The translations under genes and the position numbers were made by a program. Positions 1 to 10,511 of a DNA stretch of 64,000 nt are shown piece by piece. The stretch is from Synechococcus sp. CC9605 (lineage in GTDB: Bacteria; Cyanobacteriota; Cyanobacteriia; PCC-6307; Cyanobiaceae). Numbering within the stretch: position 1 is the first letter of the stretch; every line of letters begins with the position of its first letter. The notes under the pieces were generated by a model. It saw only the letters and a program-made list of their open reading frames with translations, made no database searches and had not been told where the DNA came from. Location of the stretch: contig NC_007516.1 in assembly GCF_000012625.1 (NCBI RefSeq), positions 868,001 through 932,000 of the forward strand, given 5' to 3'.

Positions 1-1
1 A

Positions 2-637
<636 letters not shown>

Positions 638-638
638 T

Positions 639-689
639 CAGCGCAGCAAAAGCACAATCAGGCCCTGCTGCCTGGGCTGCGCTGTTTTT
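639..689 (+). terminator. Rho-independent terminator of pheS
   Basis: A perfect 9-bp inverted repeat, CAGCGCAGC / GCTGCGCTG, is followed directly by five T residues. The 28-nt segment between the arms can itself fold. It begins two bases after the pheS stop codon. Confidence 0.75.
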
Positions 690-726
690 AAACGCGCTGT
701 TGGCAAGCCTGAACAGCGTGTTTAAA
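687..726. repeat. Long hairpin (15-bp arms) ahead of the ferric-reductase-like gene
   Basis: TTTAAACGCGCTGTT and AACAGCGTGTTTAAA pair over 15 positions with one G.T wobble and a 10-nt loop. It partly shares its T tract with the pheS terminator and ends ten bases before the AGGG ribosome site of the next gene. In RNA it would form a stable stem in the leader of that gene or serve as a terminator read from the other strand. Confidence 0.6.
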
Positions 727-748
727 GAAGAAATTTAGGGAAGTGACG

Positions 749-1360
749 ATGGCCCGTCTTGGCTGGCGACTGACGGCCTTGGTGGCGCTCGCGATTGTGG
801 CGGGTCTTGCGCTGCATTTCGGCGTGTCTGGATGGACGTCGACGTCAGTCGCGGCAGACATCGATGCCACGGGCCGTAGCTCCCTGGTTCTCTTTTCGAT
901 GGCCTTTGTGGCTTCGAGTGTGCAACGCCTCTGGCCGTCATCCGTGAGCCAGTGGATGCTGCAAAACAGGCGCTGGATCGGGCTGAGTTTTGCGTCGTCC
1001 CATGGGATTCATTTGGCCTTGATCCTTGCGATGTCTCTGGATTTCCCTGACCCATTTCTGAGTGAGCAGCCCGCAGGGAAGTGGCTGGTTGGCGGTGTGG
1101 CGTATCTGTTGATTGCCTTGATGGCCCTCACGTCGACGAATGCGGCCCAACGATGGATGGGCATGAAGCATTGGAAGCGACTGCATGTAATTGGCTCCTA
1201 TTGGATTTGGGCAGAATTCGCTCTCACCTATGTGAGCCATGTGAAGAAAGGACCAGCTGATTTCTACGCACCATTTCTTCTCTTCACCCTGGTTCTCCTG
1301 GTGATCCGCTTGGTTGGCCACATCAAACCCAAAAGCCCGTTAAGCCCCGTTAGCGGATAA
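749..1360 (+). CDS. Ferric-reductase-like / MsrQ-like haem membrane protein
   Basis: About 203 residues with five to six hydrophobic segments, so an inner-membrane protein. Histidines placed in transmembrane stretches (SSHGIHLALI near residue 87 and WKRLHVIGSYWIW near 148) fit the b-haem ligands of the ferric reductase-like transmembrane domain family, which includes MsrQ, the haem partner of periplasmic methionine sulfoxide reductase. No FAD/NADPH domain is fused and no msrP lies nearby, so the electron partner is unknown. The ATG at 749 has AGGG eight bases upstream; a GTG at 743 is too close to that site. It stands alone between a hairpin and a gene on the opposite strand. Confidence 0.7.
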   Translation: MARLGWRLTALVALAIVAGLALHFGVSGWTSTSVAADIDATGRSSLVLFSMAFVASSVQRLWPSSVSQWMLQNRRWIGLSFASSHGIHLALILAMSLDFPDPFLSEQPAGKWLVGGVAYLLIALMALTSTNAAQRWMGMKHWKRLHVIGSYWIWAEFALTYVSHVKKGPADFYAPFLLFTLVLLVIRLVGHIKPKSPLSPVSG

Positions 1361-1386
1361 AAGCTCCGCTTTTCCTCGTTGAAGGC

Positions 1387-2307
1387 TCAGTCAAACAACC
1401 AGCGAAATCCCATTGAAACGCCGTGTTGTGTGGAGGAGTAGCCGTTGCGTCCGTTATCGGCGGAGTAGTCGATACCGAAGTAGCGATAGGCCAGGGAAAT
1501 CTGAGCTGAATTGCCCAGGGCGTACGCCACACCCGCCTCGACGGTTCCCGACAGGTCCTGTTTGCCATTGAGCCCAAAGCCACCGGCATCCATGCCGAGG
1601 AAGGCCTGCCAGTCTTCACCCAGTGCCAGGGTGGTGTTCATGCCCACAAGGGGCTGAACCCAGGTGTTGTGCCAGGTCTCACTGGCTTCATCGGCGATGT
1701 CGCGTTGGAGTTGCCTTGAGGGAAGGATTCCCTCGATGGTGACGTCGTCTTTGAACGACACGTCCATGTCCAAGGAGGCGTCGATCAATCGCATGCCTGC
1801 GAAGCCGATGAAGCTCATCGACCCCGGCGTCATCCGTGGCTTTTGAATCTCCCCAGCGCGGTAGCGCAGGGCCAGATCAAAAATGGTTTGCTCGCTGTCG
1901 GTGACCGACTTGATCGTTCCTTTCGAGTTAACCCGGCGCTGCGGTAAACGCGGGTGACGGTCGTTCTGAATCAGGTTCGAGCTGTTCCAGGACGAGACCG
2001 TCTCGGATGTGCTGAAGCTGAGATGATCCAGCCCCGCCTGCAGGCCAAACCGCCCTTTCTCAACAGCCACCTTGCCGCTGAACACACCGGTGAGCATGTC
2101 CAGCACATCGCTGAGATCCAGCGTTTCCGTGGTGGTGTTGTTGTTCAGCGTCGTTTTGGAGTGGGTTTCCAGCGGGAAGAACCCATAGGCCTCCAGATAC
2201 ACCCGGGTGTTGCCATCCTCGTCTGGGATTTCTTCTGCGGGTGAAGGCAGTGCAAGCGGAGCGAGCAAACAGGCGGTGGCGAGGCAAAGCAGGCGGTTGA
2301 GACGCAT
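1387..2307 (-). CDS. Outer-membrane beta-barrel protein (paralog 1)
   Basis: 306 residues. It has an N-terminal signal peptide (MRLNRLLCLATACLLAPLALP, cut near AEE), then alternating polar/hydrophobic strands and a C-terminal GFRWLFD ending typical of barrel proteins. It is a clear paralog of the gene at 11,816-12,805: both share a Y-GF-P-E/D start to the mature part, the LQAGLDHLSF / FQAGINHSSF strand, the SFIGFAGMRLIDASL / SFVGFAGARIVDGTI strand, the HTWVQPLIGM block and the G-AYALGNSAQISLAYRYFG block. Its role is not recognised. It probably sits in the outer membrane. The two paralogs bracket the accessory block, both on the minus strand. Confidence 0.75.
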   Translation of the reverse strand: MRLNRLLCLATACLLAPLALPSPAEEIPDEDGNTRVYLEAYGFFPLETHSKTTLNNNTTTETLDLSDVLDMLTGVFSGKVAVEKGRFGLQAGLDHLSFSTSETVSSWNSSNLIQNDRHPRLPQRRVNSKGTIKSVTDSEQTIFDLALRYRAGEIQKPRMTPGSMSFIGFAGMRLIDASLDMDVSFKDDVTIEGILPSRQLQRDIADEASETWHNTWVQPLVGMNTTLALGEDWQAFLGMDAGGFGLNGKQDLSGTVEAGVAYALGNSAQISLAYRYFGIDYSADNGRNGYSSTQHGVSMGFRWLFD

Positions 2308-2354
2308 CGGGATTTGGAACGGAAGAAGTCAGGCGATTGAGAACAACGAAGCCA

Positions 2355-4364
2355 TCAGCGTGGCTTGCGCACAGGCCCCATCAGGGGGTTTTGAACCGGT
2401 CCGGCAACGCCATAGGTCACAACGAATCCCTGCCCCCCTCCAAAGGTGGAGGTGCGTCCCTGATAGGTGGGGTTGATGACCACTTCACCGTCGAACCAAT
2501 TGTTGGCGCTCCAGAGGTTTCCAGCGTCATCAACAATGACGTCGGTGGTCATTTGAATGACGCCGCTTTGGTAGTTGTGAATCACATCCCCAGTGGTTTT
2601 CCCTTCGGGGCAATTGGCGGGATTGACGCCGCAGATGTGAGTCAAGCTTTGACCATAGAGATTGCCGACCCAGACGTTGTCGTTGCCGTCGACGGAAACG
2701 CCCCAGGGGATATAGGCGGTGCCTTTGGCGATGTTTTGTTGGACGACTTTCATGTCGGGTGAAATCAACCCAACCATGCCAGTCTGCGTGATGTTGGGGT
2801 TGGTCAGAAGGTATTCAGCACCGGCCTCAAACTCCTCCATGATTGTCTTGGGTTGTGGTGCATTGGCGGGGATGTTGGGCGGCATTTTCGCGCCGGGAGG
2901 TAGTGCCCCTTGGGGAGAATTGGATTGCTGGGCAATCCATACATGCCCTGTCGAGTCAACGGCAACACCACGCCCCCCAAGGTTCACTTCGATCGTTTTG
3001 GCCTGATCAGGAGCATCCCCCGGAAACACGGTGAGCTTGTTGTTGTAACTGCTGCTCACCCACACCCTGTTCTGCGCGTCAACGGCAACACCGAAGGGGG
3101 CTTGGAGGCCATCAATAGTGTGGCGCTTCCCCTTGGTGTAATCACCTCCTGGGAACTGAATCATGTGGTTGGCCGTGTTGTCGGCAATCCACACATCTCC
3201 GTTGGCGGCTGTGGCGACGCCCTGAAGCTGACCCACTTCTCCATCAATGGTGGCTGGCCCGAGAGCTTTGCCATCGTTGAGGTCGAACACCCCGACCATG
3301 TTGTTGAACGCACCAACCCAGGCATATTTTTCTGAGACGCCGGTTCCCCAGCCCACACCATTGATGCCTTGGCCGTTGTAACCGCTAATTGCTGGTGAGA
3401 GGGGCGTGCCACCGGGGCTGAAGTGGGTCACGCCACCGCCGATGTTGTTCACCACGCCGGATTGCGATCCCGGCATCCAGTTGGTTCCACTCCAAAGGCT
3501 TCCTTTTCCGTCAAACATCAACTTCCCGAGCCCTAAAGCACCGCCACCGTTGAAAACCAGGGACACGGAAAAGCTTTTGGGTTGAAACAGCAGATAGGGG
3601 GCAGTTGCAGTTGTGCGCAGCTCTGTCGATTTGTTGATCGGGTATGCGCTTTTGAACAGGTGATAGAGAGCGCCCGCGTTCTTCCAGGGTTGGCGGGCAA
3701 TGGACGTCATTGCCGAGAGCGTGTTCTCTGAATTCGTCAGTGCTAGCAGCCGATAGCACGCCTGAGACTGCTGCGGTTGCCCGCACAAAGCAATTAGATC
3801 TGAGAGCATATTCATCCGAGCTGCTGTCTCGGAATTCAGCAGGTTGGTGCTTTTCAGCAATGTTGCTCCAAACCGTCCTGTGCTCTGGTCCACCAGGTTT
3901 TCAACTTGGCTCGAACCGATCATCAAGGCGCTTTGGCTTCCTTCCAAAGCGTTGCCCTCAAGCAGCTGAGCATTGGGCCAAACCGAACCAACGGTGGTGA
4001 GCTCGTTGATGGTCACCTGCTGATGCTCATCCCCGCCGAGCACCGTGAGCATGGTGAGCTGGTCGGCGCTGGATCCCCCGATGTCCCCCCCCTTTGCCAC
4101 GAGGTAGTGGACGACCCCTTGCCTGGCTCGAACCTTGACGCTGAACGCACCGCTTTTGTTCGAGCGCTGGGTGCTCAGTTGTTTGGGAGTTTGCCCTGCT
4201 GTGGTTTGCCAGAGGGTGATGGATGAGCCGCTCACTGGCTGACCCTTCAAGGAGATCTCCCCTTTCAATGTTGATTGCCCTCGAGCTTCGACAGACCCTG
4301 CTGTTGTCCCAATCGCCAGCGCACTGAGGGCGAGGGTCTGGCCAAGCATTTTGAGGGCTTTCAT
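2355..4364 (-). CDS. Secreted NHL/beta-propeller protein
   Basis: 669 residues with a signal peptide (ALSALAIGTTAGSVEA). Residues about 30-110 look like a small beta-sandwich of carboxypeptidase-regulatory type (LKGEISLKGQPVSGSSITLW). From about residue 265 there are repeated blades of the form G-VAVDAQNRVWVSSSYNNKLTVF, typical of NHL/SMP-30 propellers (for example WIADNTANHMIQFPGG, DSTGHVWIAQQSN, DGNDNVWVGNLYGQSL). The reaction, if any, is unknown; such propellers may bind partners or act as lactonase-like enzymes. It lies 47 bp upstream of the barrel gene on the same strand, so the two may be co-transcribed. Confidence 0.72.
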   Translation of the reverse strand: MKALKMLGQTLALSALAIGTTAGSVEARGQSTLKGEISLKGQPVSGSSITLWQTTAGQTPKQLSTQRSNKSGAFSVKVRARQGVVHYLVAKGGDIGGSSADQLTMLTVLGGDEHQQVTINELTTVGSVWPNAQLLEGNALEGSQSALMIGSSQVENLVDQSTGRFGATLLKSTNLLNSETAARMNMLSDLIALCGQPQQSQACYRLLALTNSENTLSAMTSIARQPWKNAGALYHLFKSAYPINKSTELRTTATAPYLLFQPKSFSVSLVFNGGGALGLGKLMFDGKGSLWSGTNWMPGSQSGVVNNIGGGVTHFSPGGTPLSPAISGYNGQGINGVGWGTGVSEKYAWVGAFNNMVGVFDLNDGKALGPATIDGEVGQLQGVATAANGDVWIADNTANHMIQFPGGDYTKGKRHTIDGLQAPFGVAVDAQNRVWVSSSYNNKLTVFPGDAPDQAKTIEVNLGGRGVAVDSTGHVWIAQQSNSPQGALPPGAKMPPNIPANAPQPKTIMEEFEAGAEYLLTNPNITQTGMVGLISPDMKVVQQNIAKGTAYIPWGVSVDGNDNVWVGNLYGQSLTHICGVNPANCPEGKTTGDVIHNYQSGVIQMTTDVIVDDAGNLWSANNWFDGEVVINPTYQGRTSTFGGGQGFVVTYGVAGPVQNPLMGPVRKPR

Positions 4365-4629
4365 GGACCTCGATGTGTTTTCTGTGTTCTAGGGAGAAAT
4401 CGGAATGCCGGCAGAGTTGCGGTCCCGATCACGGACAGATGGGCTCATGAATGCCAGCTTCGATGAACTGAATCTGTTGTTGGTTGGTAGAGATCAGTGC
4501 CCCTGGAATTCCACTTGCTTCGTTCGATTGCGTTGGTGAATCTGATTAAATAATTAGAATTCGTAGATTGATATGACTTTTCGGCTGAGGTCTTTAGCCT
4601 TTTCGTCTGCGTTGAACTGTTGATGATTG

Positions 4630-4851
4630 ATGTCAGATTTGTCGCAGGCTCCGGCTTTGAGTTCCGCACCATATCTCTGGTCACTCATCCTGTCGTTCGG
4701 CGCGCTGCTTTTCAGCATCATCTTGCTCTACATCGTTCGATTCAGTGCGAGGCTCGAATTCAAGGACGTGGGCTCTCTCCGTTCGATATTTGATCTCTTT
4801 CTGAGTCTCGCGATAACCGTCCGATTTGTACCGCAAGGATTGTTCTGCTGA
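4630..4851 (+). CDS. Small membrane protein, uncertain
   Basis: 73 residues from ATG 4630 (a TTG lies three bases earlier). One strong hydrophobic segment, LWSLILSFGALLFSIILLYIV, occurs near residues 18-38, and a second weaker one occurs at the C-terminus. No family is recognised and there is no paralog in the window. The open frame could be chance in this more AT-rich stretch, so this is a tentative call. Confidence 0.3.
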   Translation: MSDLSQAPALSSAPYLWSLILSFGALLFSIILLYIVRFSARLEFKDVGSLRSIFDLFLSLAITVRFVPQGLFC

Positions 4852-4856
4852 TCAGA

Positions 4857-5909
4857 ATGGGCCAACTTTTGGTGCCTGCCATGCTTCGTCGATTCCTACT
4901 CGGGGGCTTTGTACTTACTACTTTTGCTGGTACTGGTGCAGTAGCGCAAGAGGTTGGTGAGACCAAGGCTGGCACAGGGACTTTTGATTACAGCACGCTG
5001 ACGGTTCAAGACGAGATCGCACAAGCCCAGCCAATTGCCGCAGAAGAGAAGGCTCCGGGAGTTGGTGCTGACAACGCAGCTGGGCCTGATCAAGAGGTTT
5101 TGGCGAAAGCTGCACAAAATCCCATTGCCAGCATGATCAGCATTCCCTTCCAGTGGAATGCCACGCCTGGGACCCAGTGGGCACCGAATTCGGTTGATCG
5201 CGATGCAAAGCATGACAAGACTTTGAATGTGGTCAACGTTCAGCCCGTTTTCCCTTTCAAGTTGAGTGACGATTGGACGCTGGTGACGCGCACCATTATT
5301 CCTTTTATTAGCGCCCCATTTGCCAAGCCAAAGTTTGATCTCATCTCCGCAGGCGAACCTTACTTTGATGGTTGGAGGGAGAAGTACACCGTTGGCGTTG
5401 GTGATGTCAATCCCACTGGTTTCTTCGTGCCCACCATGGAGGGTGATTTCACCTTTGGTTTTGGCCCTACCCTCAGTATTCCTTCCAACAAGATTCCGCT
5501 GAGCACCGGCAAGTGGACTGTCGGCCCTGCACTCGTTGGTGTCTATACCAAGGGTCCTTGGGTTTTGGGTGGTTTGGTCAATAATATGTGGTCCTTTGCG
5601 GGGGAAGAAGACCGCAAAGATGTGAATAAGATGTTGATTCAACCCTTCATCAACTACAACCTTCCCAAGGGTTGGTACATCTCGGTTTCCCCCATCATGA
5701 CGGCGGATTGGGAAAATGAAGACAACGGATGGATGGTCCCTGTTGGTGCCGGTGTTGGACGGGTGTTCACTCTCGGCAAGCAGCCGATTAATGTTTCATT
5801 GCATGCTTACTACAACGCCATTAAGCCTGAAATCGGTGGCGAGGAGCTTTTGGGTGATTGGACGATCCGCACTCAGGTCCAGTTCCTGATTCCCACGGCC
5901 AAGAAGTGA
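4857..5909 (+). CDS. Outer-membrane barrel protein, bacterial 'neuromedin U'/MetA-pathway type
   Basis: 350 residues from ATG 4857; a second ATG at 4881 gives a cleaner signal peptide (MLRRFLLGGFVLTTFAG, cut after AVAQ) and is an equally good start. The mature part carries the NPIASMISIPFQWN opening, then VVNVQPVFPFKLSDDWTLVT and RTIIPFI, which mark the barrel family misnamed 'neuromedin U' in bacteria and related to MetA-pathway transporters. The C-terminus, IRTQVQFLIPTAKK, reads like a last strand. The likely role is uptake or export of a small hydrophobic compound across the outer membrane. Its substrate is not evident. It precedes the DUF1254/DUF1214 array on the same strand. Confidence 0.7.
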   Translation: MGQLLVPAMLRRFLLGGFVLTTFAGTGAVAQEVGETKAGTGTFDYSTLTVQDEIAQAQPIAAEEKAPGVGADNAAGPDQEVLAKAAQNPIASMISIPFQWNATPGTQWAPNSVDRDAKHDKTLNVVNVQPVFPFKLSDDWTLVTRTIIPFISAPFAKPKFDLISAGEPYFDGWREKYTVGVGDVNPTGFFVPTMEGDFTFGFGPTLSIPSNKIPLSTGKWTVGPALVGVYTKGPWVLGGLVNNMWSFAGEEDRKDVNKMLIQPFINYNLPKGWYISVSPIMTADWENEDNGWMVPVGAGVGRVFTLGKQPINVSLHAYYNAIKPEIGGEELLGDWTIRTQVQFLIPTAKK

Positions 5910-5990
5910 TCCTCTGTACAAGAAGAGAACATTAAGTAGCAAGTCGCTTCTTTAGTTTCTAGCTGTTAAAAACCAGTAAATTGCTTCTCA

Positions 5991-7090
5991 ATGTTGGGAT
6001 CATCTTTTAAGGCGGCGTCCGTTTTTTCTGCCGGACTATTGGTTTCGTTTGTCGGTTTAGCTTCATCTCCAGGATCGGCTATCGCTGGTTCTGATTGTCC
6101 TCAGCCTGCTGTTTCGGTTCAGAGCAGCACGGTGGTTCCTGTCACTAAGGTGAACTATTCCGAAGCTGAAACGCAGACGGTCTTTGCCAAGTACACCACA
6201 GATGTTGCTAAAACTACCTGAACCGGGGGTTTGGGAGCAATTTTGAATCTCCAGAAGGCAGCGGACCCCAAGGATCGCACGGTGATTCGTATCAACTTTG
6301 ACACCCTGTATTCCTGGTTGATTCTTGACCTGACCACTCCGGCCACCTTCACGCTCCCGCAAACCAATGGTCGCAACCAGAGCGCCATGGTGGTGAATGG
6401 TCAGGGCTATGTTTACTTTGAAAAAGAACCTGGTGATTACGCCCTTACAGAGGACGAGGTGGGTGTTCGGTATGCCTTGGTGGCATTCCGCACCGGTGTG
6501 AACATTCAGGATCCTGAGGATGTCGCGCAGGCCCAGGCTCTGCAGGCCAAGTTGTCGGTAAATCAGGCTAATACAGGCGAATATGTGCAACCCAACCAGT
6601 GGGATCTTGAGCAGATGATGGCTCTTCGTGCGGCTTACAACGAAGAGCGAAACGAGAAGGGTGTGAAGTCGGAATCGCTCTTTGGTCGGCCAGGTGAAGT
6701 CACCCCGGAGCAAAACAACATGGGTGTGGCTGGTGGAATTGGCGAATTACCCAATGAAGGTGCTGTTTATCTGTTCTACAGACCATAATCATCTGAGCCT
6801 CAAACGCTGGTGCTGAAAGATGTTCCGAATGGCGATAATGCTTTTTGGTCGCTGACGGTGTACGACAAGGATGGATTTCCGGTTGGTGAGAATTTCAATG
6901 TCAACAGCGCATTTGCCGAGGCAGACGTGCAAGGTGAAGTGACGCTTCATTTTGGTGGTGATAATAAACAACCCAATTATTTGGAGATTTACCCGGGCTG
7001 GAACGCCACCTTGCCACCTTCCGGATCTACAAACCAAAGCCCGCTTATTTCGATGGTTCGTGGGTTCGGCCTGAGTTGGAGCTCAAATGA
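5991..7090 (+). pseudogene. DUF1254/DUF1214 protein, copy 1 (two in-frame stops and a frameshift)
   Basis: One reading frame runs from ATG 5991 but is cut by TGA at 6219-6221 and TAA at 6786-6788. Coding similarity continues after each. The pieces give a signal peptide, a DUF1254-type core (RINFDTLYSWLILDLTTPA) and a DUF1214-type end (NAFWSLTVYDKDGFPVGE). Near 7,015 the frame shifts once more, and the proper C-terminus FRIYKPKPAYFDGSW then runs to TGA 7088-7090. With three lesions of two kinds this is best read as a true pseudogene. It belongs to the same superfamily as the next two genes, but to a more distant subfamily with a different spacing. Confidence 0.75.
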
Positions 7091-7283
7091 GTCTCCGTGA
7101 TTGATCCTTACTGGGATTGAACGCCTTTTGGGCTTGGCTTGCGTGGGTTTTCAAGCTCATGCAAGCCTGCTTTTACCTCACTAGTGAATTAAGGCTTTTT
7201 CGGACCATCGACTGCTGACCGATCGCTTGTTCCTACCTAGCTTGAAAAAATGTCGATTGCTTCGCATGGTGAGCGCAACGTGG

Positions 7284-8833
7284 ATGAAGGGTGCCTCTAA
7301 GGGCTTGTCCGTTCTTGCTCTGTCAGGTGTTTTGTTTGGTCTGCCCACCAGAGCCCAAGCAGAGGCTGATGCTGTTCCCAGCGGCTTCACCACCCCGATT
7401 CCATCAGAGTTGCTTACGCCAGATCGGGTGCGCACGTCGGTTGGCACCTTCAATTTCTTCGATGGCATGCCGGATGCTGCCACGGTGAAGGCGAGTTTTG
7501 ATAATCTCAAATTTATCCGGGCTTACGAGACCTTCCTCACGTTGATGCCGGCAGCGAGCATTGAAATGCTGCGCCACGGTCATCAACAGATCGGTGTGGA
7601 CGATTACACCAAGGTGAATTTGATGTCACCCTTGAATTCCAATCCCCTGTTCTTAACGGGTAATACAGATACCGTTTATGGTTCAGCTTTTTTCAACTTG
7701 CAGCGGACGGGTCCGTTGGTGATTGAGGTGCCTGCTGGTCTTGGACCTGGCACAATTAATGATGCTTACTTTCGCTTTGTGGCCGATACCGGTGGCCCTG
7801 GTCCGGACAAAGGCAAGGGTGGTAAGTATTTGATTCTTGGTCCTGACGATAAAGAGCCTGCAAACACCGATGGTTACTTTGTTTTCCGCTCACCCACCTA
7901 TTTCAACTGGTTGATTCTGAGGGCCTTCCTGGATGACGAGGGTAAACCTGATCAGGCAGTTGAGAACTACGAGAATGGTCTGCGGATGTATCCGCTGTCG
8001 CAAAAAGACAACCCGCCCAAGATGACCTTCATCCAAGGTGGGGACAAGGTTTTAATACTGTGCATGCCAACAACTTTGAATTTTTCAACGAGCTCAATCG
8101 TGTGATTCAGCGGGAGCCCATCGATTTCCTTGATCCGGAAATCCGTGGTTTGGCCGCTGGTATCGGGATGGAAAAAGGAAAAGCTTTTAACCCCTCAGCG
8201 GCTGATCGAGCCCTGATGGAGGAGGCCTTTCAGGTGGGTGTGGCCTATGTGCGATCCGACATGGTTACACCCCGTGCTGCCGATGCATACACCTATGAAG
8301 GTAATCCCCAATGGTTCACAGTCTTCGCAGGTGGAAGTTATGAGTGGCTCAAAGATGGTGGCCGGGGAGGCCGAAATCTTGATGCTCGCAACAACTTCTT
8401 CTGGGCTTATACGGTCAACACTCCGGCGATGGTGCTGGAAATGGTTGGCGTTGGCTCTCAATATGCCATTGCCGGAACGGATGAAAATGGTGCTGTTCTT
8501 GATGGTGGCAAATCATACAAATTAACCATCGACAAGAATCCACCCGCTAAGGATTTCTGGTCCATCGTTGTGTATGACCCCCAGACGCGATCACAGTTAC
8601 AAACTAGTCAGCCCTTCCTCGCCAAGAACAACAAGCGCAACAAAGATATGGTCGCCAATGCTGATGGTTCCGTGGATTTGTATTTCGGGCCCAAAGCACC
8701 TGAGGGCAAGGAAGCCAATTGGATTGAAACCGTACCTGGAAAAGGATGGTTTACGGCCTTTCGGCTCTATGGCCCATTGCAACCCTGGTTTGATCAAACC
8801 TGGAAGCTGAAAAACATCGTAGTGCTCGACTGA
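7284..8833 (+). pseudogene. DUF1254/DUF1214 secreted protein, copy 2 (single frameshift)
   Basis: Start ATG 7284 gives MKGASKGLSVLALSGVLFGL, a signal peptide matching copy 3 (MKGLNPVSAF...). The frame ends early at 8105, while the rest of the protein continues in another frame from about 8051 to 8833. At 8050-8053 there are four T; five T would restore KVFNTVHANNFEF, which aligns with VNTIHANDFKF of copy 3. The repaired protein would be about 516 residues, the same length as copy 3, with DUF1254 (FLTLMPAASIEMLRHG; LTGNTDTVYGSAF) then DUF1214 (KDFWSIVVYDPQTRS). A homopolymer sequencing error is a serious alternative to real inactivation. Confidence 0.8.
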
Positions 8834-8875
8834 GCGAACAATTCACGACTTCACGCTTTTATTCATTGATTTGTC

Positions 8876-10429
8876 ATGAAAGGCCTCAATCCTGTTTCAG
8901 CTTTCTTGGCTTCGACGCTCTTGATCGGAAGCTCTGCATTATCGGTTCAAGCGAAGGATGTCACTCCCAAGGGATACAACACGCCGATCCCTGAAGACGT
9001 CTTAACGCCTGATGTCATTCGCACCCGCATCGGCACCTTCCGCTATTTCGATGGCTTTCCGGATGATGCCACCAAGAAGGCAGCACGCCGTCAGGTGGAT
9101 CTCGGGCGCGGTGTGCAGACCTTCCTCAATTTCATGCCGGCTGCATCCCTTGAGATGCTCTATGTCGGCCACCGTGACGGCTACGGCACGCAGCCGAATC
9201 GCGACATTGGCTTGTTTGAGGAGTTGATGAGCTCCACATCCCTTTGGCTTACCGGCAACACCGACACGGTGTACGCCTCAGCCTTTTTGGACCTCAGTGA
9301 CGGGCCTGTGGTGGTTGAGGTGCCCCCGGGCACGGGGCCTGGCACGGTTAATGACGCCTTTTTCCGTTTTGTCGTCGACATGGGCGGCCCCGGTCCAGAC
9401 AAAGGCAAAGGCGGCAAGTATCTGATTCTTGGTCCAGGCCATAGGGCCCCTGCGAATACCGATGGCTACTTCGTTGCGACGACTCCCAGCAAAATCAACT
9501 GGTTGATTTTGCGAGGGTTCTTGGATGAGAACGGTGAGCCTGATGCTGCCAAAGCGGCGTTCCAAAACAGTCTCAAGGTGTATCCCTTCGCTCAGAGGAG
9601 CAATCCTCCTGCGAACACCTTCAAGAACCTCACGGATTGGACGGTCAACACCATCCATGCCAACGATTTCAAGTTCTACGAAGAACTAGACGAGGTGATT
9701 CAGCGTGAGCCTTCTGAGATGTTCTCTCCTGAGCTCCTGGGGATGGCATCGGCCATTGGCATCCAAAAAGGGAAGCCGTTCAAGTCATCGCGGCAACAAA
9801 AGGCCTTGCTCACTGAAGCAGTCTCCATTGGCAATGCGACGGCCCGGTCGATTCTTTTTGCTCCGGAGGATGCCAAGAACTACATCTATTCCGACAGATC
9901 AGGCTTCTGGCAAACGGGTTTCCCTGGAGGCAGTCATGAATATCTCGTGGATGGCGGCAATGGTGGGCGCGACATGGATGGCCGCACCCTCTTCTTCTAC
10001 CTCGCCACGGTGAATACCCCTGCCATGGCCTTGGAGTTGCCTGGCGTGGGCTCCCAGTACGCCTTCAGCGCCCGGGACAGTAGCGGTGCCTATCTGGATG
10101 TCTCGAAAACCTACAAACTCAACATCCCTGCAAATCCCCCGGCTCAGCGATTCTGGTCGTTTGTCGTCTACGACCCGCAGACCCGCTCGATGTTGCAGAG
10201 CAAGGAGATGCCTTACCCCAGCAAAAACAACAAGCGCAATCTCGAGATGGCGAAAAATGCTGATGGCAGCATTGACCTCTACTTCGGCCCCGAAGCACCA
10301 GCCGGTAAAGAAGCCAACTGGGTGAAGACGGTTCCCGGCAAGGGCTGGTTCGGAATCTTCCGGCTCTACGGTCCTGGCCAGGAGTGGTTTGACCGCACCT
10401 GGAAATTGGGCAAGATCGAACAGCTCTGA
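8876..10429 (+). CDS. DUF1254/DUF1214 secreted protein, copy 3 (intact)
   Basis: 517 residues with a signal peptide (ASTLLIGSSALSVQA). DUF1254 occupies roughly residues 60-260 (TFLNFMPAASLEML, LTGNTDTVYASAFLDLSDGP, FRFVVDMGGPGPDKGKGGKY) and DUF1214 roughly 395-500 (QRFWSFVVYDPQTRSMLQ, GSIDLYFGPEAPAGKEANWV). It is the only undamaged member of the array of three. The domains are widespread in bacterial periplasmic proteins with no settled function. Copies 2 and 3 are close tandem duplicates 42 bp apart. The downstream amine oxidase is in the same direction, and a shared pathway on small secreted substrates is possible but unproven. Confidence 0.85.
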   Translation: MKGLNPVSAFLASTLLIGSSALSVQAKDVTPKGYNTPIPEDVLTPDVIRTRIGTFRYFDGFPDDATKKAARRQVDLGRGVQTFLNFMPAASLEMLYVGHRDGYGTQPNRDIGLFEELMSSTSLWLTGNTDTVYASAFLDLSDGPVVVEVPPGTGPGTVNDAFFRFVVDMGGPGPDKGKGGKYLILGPGHRAPANTDGYFVATTPSKINWLILRGFLDENGEPDAAKAAFQNSLKVYPFAQRSNPPANTFKNLTDWTVNTIHANDFKFYEELDEVIQREPSEMFSPELLGMASAIGIQKGKPFKSSRQQKALLTEAVSIGNATARSILFAPEDAKNYIYSDRSGFWQTGFPGGSHEYLVDGGNGGRDMDGRTLFFYLATVNTPAMALELPGVGSQYAFSARDSSGAYLDVSKTYKLNIPANPPAQRFWSFVVYDPQTRSMLQSKEMPYPSKNNKRNLEMAKNADGSIDLYFGPEAPAGKEANWVKTVPGKGWFGIFRLYGPGQEWFDRTWKLGKIEQL

Positions 10430-10511
10430 TTGTTGCTCATGGCTTCTTTCAGTGGGTTCTTTTCCACTGAAGGATTCTTTGGTTCTCCTTTTCTCCTCTC
10501 CCCCTGGCTAC

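Noticed and set aside
6219..6788. Stop-codon recoding in DUF1254 copy 1
   Set aside because: Two different stops plus a later frameshift are simpler as pseudogene decay; no recoding element is visible.
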